Origin: Daphnia pulex
Lineage: Eukaryota; Arthropoda; Branchiopoda; Diplostraca; Daphniidae
Reading direction: 5' to 3'
Assembly (NCBI RefSeq): GCF_021134715.1
Contig: NC_060025.1
Span: forward strand, 5,084,001-5,148,000
DNA length: 64,000 nt
Below, in pieces: positions 57,486 through 64,000 of this stretch. The notes under the pieces are model-generated. The model ran no database searches and was not told the DNA's origin. It saw nothing but the letters and a program-made list of their open reading frames with translations. The translations under genes and the position numbers were made by a program. How positions within the stretch are numbered: the first letter of the stretch is position 1; each line of letters begins with the position of its first letter.

Positions 57486-60019
57486 CTACAAGTATAAGCA
57501 ATGTGAATTAACAGCATTCCAAAATTCATTCTTAATGTAGTGGTGTAGTCGTAGCTATGGTTACTTTATTTTGGCTTGTAAGCAGTAGGCTTATGAAAGG
57601 ACAACACAAAATTTTTGTTCTTCTTTTCAATTTTAAAATTAATTGTGGTTTAAAGATCTGATTGCCCAATATTCTTATAGTGTTAGTCTGTTACAACATT
57701 ATAATTTTTCTTAATTCCATATTGAACTGAATATAATTTTAAACAAAAATTTAAAAATCATCGTCTGGATCTACTATACACATGACGGTGCTTTGAGAGT
57801 TGACATTTTAGCTCACATTTCAGTAATGCCATATGCATTTTTTAAAATTAATTGTACTCAATGATATTTTTATTTTTAAAATTAATTGTACTCGATTGAT
57901 ATTTTTAGTACAATTGTACTATTTCATGAAAATTATCTGTGGACTACGCGTGAAGTGATAAAATTTGGATCAGGAAATGCTAGATGTTAATATCCTTTGA
58001 CTTTTTTTTTACTCAGTTGTTGTTATGGGAAATAGAAATTGTGCCCTTGCATTCTCAGACCTTTTACTATGCGACCCAATAATTCATTGCCTCATGTTGA
58101 ATCGCACCCAATTGCGAAACGCGACATCCGCAAAGACCTAATTAGTTCTAATTGAACGAACCTAGTCCTTAGTCCATAAAGTCCTTTTAATAACGCCTTT
58201 AACGGTTGCTATCGTTCAGTAGGCTTAATCAAAGAAATGCGTTTTCATGGGACTTATATAGTGTCAACAGCCATAATGCAATGTTTAAATTTATTAAATT
58301 TAATCTCTAAACATGAAACTTTTAGATTTTGGTTACAGAAAATAAATCGCAGATATGATTGCGATTCAGAACCTGCTCGTAATGTCAACAATGATTTTTT
58401 AACTAGCAAATGCCTAAATAACCCTAGGAGTGATTTTTCCTTGATTTATACCAGCACCGGTACGTGTTTCTCATGTAAATCTTATACGGTGTAAGTCCGT
58501 AAGTGCCAGCAAAACAAGTCGGATGGAACTAGACTATCGATCAATTTCAACCGTAAATACGGTTGCTATACACACACACGGGTATAGATGACTTCGTCAA
58601 CGAAAGATTAATTTGACAAAGAAACGTTTAGTTAAAAATTTCTATGAAATAATGAAAATAATGAACTTCGAAATAACAAAAGTTAATAAATTTGTAAATC
58701 TGAATTTAATCACAATTAAATATTATTGTCTAAAAAAACTGCATAGGTGAACCATATTGATGAGTTAGAATCAGATTAATGTGCAATACAAAATTTCATT
58801 AAAATATTTTCAAATCAAAATTAAGAATTTCTAAATCACCAAATTAAGTGTAAAAAGGTTAGAAATTTAGAATGGTGGTGAAACAAATTAGGTAGCCTAT
58901 TCAGTGTGTTTAGAAATGTGTTTTGTTTGGCAATGAATAGTTTCGGTTTGTAAATATTTAGCCGTGAACATAATTACCTTGATGATTGAATTGATTCAAA
59001 CTTGCTTGTGCTACCGTACGTAGTTTATTTTGATCAAAACAAGAGCCTGGAACAGCACTTCAGAGATAACAGACGCCTGAATTCGACTGAACCCTAGACT
59101 GCTGGAAGCCCGAGATAAATAGCCGAGGGAGCGACGAGGGAGAACGTACTGGAGGGAGCAGAAACCCACGGTGGGAGTAGGCAAAGGAGAGAATCACGTG
59201 ACCAATAGCAATTTACTGGAGAAGGAAAAAGGAACATTGTTGTTGATCTGAAACAACGTTCTTTTCGTGGGTTCAGTTAGGTTCATTAACTGGCATTTCA
59301 TCAATGTGTAAATATAGAAAAACCTGACATGCACTCGTGGAAATTTTAGCGAAAGGCTTCATCAACATATCGTACACTCCTACTACCAATAATATTTACC
59401 CAATTTCGGCCGTGTTATTGTCTGAAAGCAAACGCATTTTTTTGGCCGCTGTGAAAAGTGTCATATTAGTTAACAGAAAATAAAAGTGACAGCTTTGAGT
59501 AAAGCTGAGTAAACGTCAGCATTGGATGAATAATACAAAGACTCATTATACATTAATGACATGAAAAAGCAATTTTCCGCATAATCGATCTGTTCAGCAA
59601 CCAATGTGCAGTAGCCTAACTTATATTTTCATTACATACTTTTCTTACGCAACCCCACACATGTGGTTGTTTTCGTTTTTCTCTATTAAGAAACCCCTCG
59701 TTCGCTGCAACCCGTATGTCTCTACAGGGTTGCTCCTATCACCCAATAACCATTTTGGGGTTCATACATTATTCAAATGTAACGACGAACGATTTTTCCC
59801 AGACAAATAGTAATCAGATTTAGAGGCCTAAGCATTGTATCTTTCTATATAACTTCCAAGTTGATACTGCGCGCGCATATCTTTCATAAATAAGTAGTTT
59901 CAGTATAGGCGGCAGCTTAAAGTTTAATACACTGTTTCCTTGCTCGACTGTAACAGTTCAAAACATCACACCTGTTTGTTAAATGGCAAGCAACTAAAAT
60001 AAAATATAGTTATCAGTTG
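57486..60019. other. Upstream region of the insulin-like gene, no other gene seen
   Basis: AT-rich sequence. A less AT-rich patch at about 59040-59290 contains CACGTG directly followed by ACCAAT (near 59195) and an imperfect inverted pair GAACATTGTT/AACAACGTTC. It could be a promoter or 5' exon for the insulin-like gene, but distance and orientation are unproven. ORFs at 58237-58494 and 59604-59810 have no recognisable motif. Confidence 0.35.
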
Positions 60020-60021
60020 TA

Positions 60022-60995
60022 GGGAGAGCGGGGTCAAGCTGAACACGTACCAGGTGGGACAAGCTCAATAACTGACGGTAAGGATGAGAAAAAAACAAAA
60101 GTGTGATATGAAGAATTTCATAACAACTACAGGGTATAAGTATAAGTAAAATCCAGTTAATCGTTTTTGAGTTATAGCAATAACAAAAAAAATGGCGGTC
60201 TAATTTTATGTTTGTCATTGCCATAGTTTTTTGTATAACTAAACAACCTCTACGGTTAAAAAATTTTTATTGTTGAATAAAATAGTACTTTATTCATTCT
60301 GTTTTCGTGTTGCATAAAAATCTTATTGTTACGGTTAATCGTTTAAGAATAATAATGATTTAGAAAAATGTCTTTGCTGCGGGTAATACTGGACATCTTT
60401 TTTGGGGTAATATCGGACTGTAAGAGCAGTAGGCTATAAAAATATTCAAATTTTTTTTTGTAAGCAAACAAAATAATTTTGTAAACAAACACCATCTTTA
60501 ATACTTTTATTTGTGATTCAATACTTGAAACATTCTAAGCCCCTCCTCTTTTTATATTGTCAGCGCTGCGTTGTCCATTTCACCCCCCAAGCATTAAATA
60601 CCAAATTTTGATAACATTTTATCATTATTATTATTTTTTTTGCACATATTATATTACTTTAATGACCAAAGTAACTATTAAGAATTTCATTTTCAATAGT
60701 TTTGCAATAGCATTAGAGTTATAACCATGTCTTTTATCATTTATATTGTTGTATTGTTATATTATTATTCTTGTTTATTATCTCTCTGTCCAGTTCCCCC
60801 CCCTGAAATTTTTTTTTCCCATTTTTTTTCAAAGCTTGATTACAGCTAAAATAATGATCTGATCTTTATAAAAAAATTAGGGGACGTAGATTTTGGGGCA
60901 TTCAACAATGCTTTTTATTTGTTTTCAAAAATTATGTATAGTTTAAGAGATATTGGGAAAATAATTTTGTTGTCCCGAGTGACCCCGCTCTCCCC
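60022..60995. mobile_element. 974-bp TIR element with TA target duplication
   Basis: Ends GGGAGAGCGGGGTCA and GGGGAGAGCGGGGTCACTCG (reverse complement of the right end) are flanked by TA (60020-60021 and 60996-60997). They resemble the 12004-12551 element (GGGGAGACCGGGGCGAA). The interior is AT-rich with GGGGTAATATCGGAC-like words, and no transposase is seen. Confidence 0.8.
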
Positions 60996-60997
60996 TA

Positions 60998-61706
60998 ACA
61001 TACATACTATACATACTATACATTTTCAAAAATTAATTTGATATCCTCTCATATATTACTATTTAACTTTACCGTACCGAACATTCGTTAGGGGCCAAAA
61101 GCCAAGGCCACAAACCGAACCGAATTTCATTAAAGTTTCGTAATAAAGTTTCGTTTATTTCACGTGTATGCCCTATGTACAATCGTTGCTTCGCTGGAAT
61201 CTTTAATTACGATTTGGTACGTTACCATTATTTGGGAAGCATCATTCTACAAAATCAGGACAGGTGCATTTTTTTTTATTCTTTACAAAATTTTCAACCT
61301 CATAATATAGGCCACTATAGCCAACAACTTATAAAAGTATATAACTGAGAATTTACCATTCAAAGTTTATATAAAATGCATATTACCCACACTTTTGCTA
61401 CCCTTGAAACATGCCACTCATATATTAACTGATTGATCTGCAGGGCCCCAGCAACTTTTTGTTTCCCGTTATTTCAATCGTTAAGCAATCTCTGGGTCAA
61501 TTTGTGCCAAAATAAAAAAACGTATTTTATTTAGTTCGTATAGCTACTTATATAGTATAAATAATATTTCTTCATAAATCATGTTTTCTCTTGTCAAAAA
61601 CAGATATCATTACATAAACAACGATCATTAAATATATATAACGAAGTTTTTATTTGGAAATTTTTTTTTATGCCGCGACGGCAGCGCTTTTGGTTTTCCT
61701 TCTCAT
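60998..61706. other. AT-rich spacer, no gene seen
   Basis: No coding segment or clear repeat recognised. Confidence 0.4.
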
Positions 61707-62640
61707 TTATCCCTGAGGTATATTTATATACGAAGGTCCTTAACAATATAGGGTGTGGGGTATAGGGGGTAGGGTATTAGTAGCTAGCAGTGAAATTCAG
61801 AGGGTTTAATGTCCATTTTGTAATCCTTTATACGTTTCTTCCCTGAATGACCAATCGCCACCAAATTTTGTACATAATTCTTTCAAAATTTGATACATTG
61901 CGTAACGGGGTTTTCATTTGTTTTTATTACTGTTTTATAAATTTAATTTGCGTATTTGTTACCTAGCTGGTTGCCGAATCCTAGTTAGTGAATTCGCTTT
62001 TTTTGCGTAACCTTCCAACTGCAAGTGCATGCTCAGCAGTGTAAACAAAAAGAAAAAAAAAAGTTTGGATCTTCCCTAGCAAGACAAGTTTTCTGCTATG
62101 GGAGTGGAGAGTATTAATTATTTTATTTGATTTAGTTTTTATGTTCGATTTCGATTTCGTCTTTATTCTTCTTTTTACTTTGTATATTCCCACTCTTATT
62201 TTTGTAACCCTTTTTGTTTTTTTATGGAAGCCGGAGATATAGGACCGGTCGAAATAGGCCCCGACGAAATAGGCCCGGCATATAGGACCGGTCGAAATAG
62301 GACCCTACGAAATAGGCCCACTTTTAAAATATTTTTAAAGCGGTCCTATTTCTCCGTCAAAGTGGGCCTATTTCTCCCAATTATTTCTAAGTTCCATAAG
62401 GTACTCTGAAATATTTTCAAAAAATAATTCGACCTACTCTGCATGAGCGAGTAGGCGGAATATTCAACGGTGGATCCGCCACCGCTTATATTCATTGCCG
62501 TAGCTCAAACCACGATGAGTGAATTCACACATTGCCGTTTCGTTTTTCACATGTTAGGTAGCTGATTTCCGTCTTTATTTTTTTATGAACGTATTCCCCT
62601 TGATCTTAACTGTAAAATTCATTTTTTACAAACGTCGTTT
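61707..62640. mobile_element. Second copy of the 15.8-kb element end joined to segment B
   Basis: 61707-62222 matches 15813-16335 almost base for base (TTATCCCTGAGGTATATTTA onward). 62225-62640 is the reverse complement of 23205-23613, including six ~15-bp AAATAGGCCC-type repeats. The junction is at ATGGAAGCCGG. It is a composite or internally deleted element, with no coding region. Confidence 0.8.
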
Positions 62641-62726
62641 TCACTTATTAACTATCGCTAATTTAAAAAAATGAACAAATTTTCGTGTTTTCTTCGCCAT
62701 TTATTTGTTCCGTAGCTCGATCCCCC

Positions 62727-62792
62727 CTTCAGAGGCTCAGCCTTGAACGCGTCTCTCCCCTTCAGCGGCTCAGCCTTGAACGCGTCTCCCCC
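62727..62792. repeat. 33-bp tandem duplication
   Basis: CTTCAGAGGCTCAGCCTTGA and CTTCAGCGGCTCAGCCTTGA start at 62727 and 62760, each followed by ACGCGTCTC. Confidence 0.85.
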
Positions 62793-63078
62793 CTCTACCT
62801 ATGCCAGTACTCAGGTGAAGTAGGAAATGAACATGTTTGATGAAATAAATGATTTCAAACATATACATAACAATTTCATGTTTTTTAAAGCAACAAACGC
62901 ATATCACTTTTAAGTTTATTGTTTTATGGGGCTGACGCGAGGTGCTGCTCAAGCCGGCCAGAAGTGTGGTCGAGCGGGAGAGGCTGCACGCACTCATGGG
63001 AGAGGGGTGAGTGAAGGGGGGGGTTTACCTGGGCCATACCATACACTCCCATGTTTTCCCTTCTCCGTATATGTTAAC

Positions 63079-63147
63079 GGGTGGTCTAGTGGTTAGTGAC
63101 TCGGGCTATGAATCTCAAGCGCCGGTGTTCGAATCTCGGCCATGTCG
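63079..63147 (+). repeat. tRNA-like fragment
   Basis: GGTGGTCTAGTGGTTAGTGA, then GTGTTCGAATCTCGGCC, fit A and B boxes. The middle stem is poor and there is no acceptor pairing. It is tRNA-derived and similar in type to 16632-16702 (-). Confidence 0.5.
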
Positions 63148-63817
63148 ATAAAGATTTTGATTTACAAAATATTTTAGAAAAATTAATAGCTCAACAGCAT
63201 AAAGCGGTGTGGAACTATCCTGGCGAAATTGATCGTTTTTTGTTTTTTTAATTGATGATATATACATTAATTGATTTAATATACCGCACGAAAAGGAAAT
63301 TTCTATTATAGTTGAATACCAAATGTGGTTTTGAAGATTTCCATCTATCGGTGATAGTAGCGTCACTAGCGTGGTTCAATAGCGTCATGAAGATGGCGTC
63401 ATCTGCTCATCGTCAACTTCAGCGTTTAATTTACAAATAAGAAATAGAAATCCTATAAAAAAATTAAAATAGCTTCAACATGTGTACATTTTATTTTTAA
63501 TCATTTTAAAATTTGAATTGCAATTTTCGTTACATTTGATCTGTAAGAATTCGATTCTGAATCATTTTCATTTCAAATCGATTCACACACATAGCAGACG
63601 CTAACACATCAAGCGTCATCAATAGCGTGGTCTGTGGTGCAATGCTATCGCTGGAGTAAGGCGTTTACCTTCAATTCGGGTATGTTAGAGAACTCTTATC
63701 ATGTTATTTTCAATCTTTAGTTTCTAATATTGTAATTATCAACTTGTGTGGATAAGTAGCGTCATGATTGGCCTACCCTGATGGCGTCATGATCGCTGCT
63801 GATTGCCTTTCAAATAG
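63148..63817. other. Spacer with recurrent GCGTCAT words
   Basis: Six GCGTCAT/GCGTCAC words occur near 63361, 63384, 63396, 63612, 63759 and 63783. No gene is recognised. Confidence 0.35.
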
Positions 63818-63945
63818 GTTTTCAGCATTCTGCTTACACCTTTGGCATAGAGTCACATATTTCACAATCCAACATCAATTGGTACCAACAGCAGCCCTTC
63901 TCTCCATCATCCAGAAGGGTCTGAGATCAGTGTTGGAGATGTGTG
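63818..63945 (+). pseudogene. TBL1/ebi-type LisH exon fragment
   Basis: After an intact-looking acceptor (TTTCAAATAG) the plus strand reads GFQHSAYTFGIESHISQSNI, then, after a loss of about 7 nt, LVPTAALLSIIQKGL in another frame, then, after a loss of about 16 nt, EISVGD. This is the LisH region of TBL1X/TBL1XR1/ebi, a transcriptional corepressor subunit. Two small deletions break the frame, so it is a decayed duplicate. The retained splice acceptor argues against a processed pseudogene. No preceding first exon was found. Confidence 0.7.
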
Positions 63946-64000
63946 TGACAATTTTAATATGATGAAATTTATCTACCACCAAATTTTTACTCTTTTATGT

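Overview
The window reads as nuclear DNA of an arthropod, most like a branchiopod crustacean such as Daphnia. The evidence is short (about 60-80 nt) GT-AG introns, recognisable arthropod genes, a KDZ-type transposase fragment, and dense AT-rich repeats and small transposons. The genus is inferred from memory of gene families, not from a search.

Three intact host genes lie in the right half. (1) 40532-43568 (-) is a 16-exon SLC30A9/ZnT9 gene; my exon model gives 522 codons in one continuous frame. (2) 45160-54831 (+) is a 12-exon PHD-finger gene of the Rhinoceros/Jade group, about 2,919 aa. (3) 56624-57485 (-) is a four-exon insulin-like prepropeptide of 216 aa with an unusually long segment before the B chain. 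Genes 1 and 2 are divergently arranged around a 1.6-kb intergenic region. A decayed LisH-exon fragment of a TBL1/ebi-type gene sits at the right edge.

The left 40 kb is mostly mobile and repeated DNA. 0.6-1.7 kb holds a KDZ-type fragment. 2.9-5.1 kb holds three tandem arrays. 5-12 kb holds small repeat families and hairpins. 12-15 kb holds three TIR elements and an LTR. 15.8-18.8 kb is a TIR element with a degenerate internal array, and a 4.1-kb array of a ~61-bp satellite abuts its right end. 23.6-31.5 kb is a large foldback element with ~950-bp arms; a young Copia LTR retrotransposon (23780-28856, TSD AATAA) is nested in its left arm. 31.9-37.3 kb is a piggyBac-type transposon preceded by duplicated blocks. 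37.7-40 kb holds a MITE, a Copia RNase H scrap and a modular repeat also found near 9.8 and 44 kb. To the right of the host genes are a TIR element (60.0-61.0 kb), a second copy of the 15.8-kb element's end (61.7 kb) and tRNA-like repeats.

The transposons show signs of decay: one frameshift in piggyBac, three in Copia, stops in the KDZ fragment. I see no operon logic and no CRISPR or rRNA gene. The most noteworthy points are the insulin-like precursor, the nested foldback/Copia structure with a probable intron in gag, the satellite whose minus strand is open in all three frames, a 5S rRNA-like box inside a TIR element, and a repeat pair with identical 182-bp internal spacing. I did not find convincing evidence of an undescribed multi-gene system.
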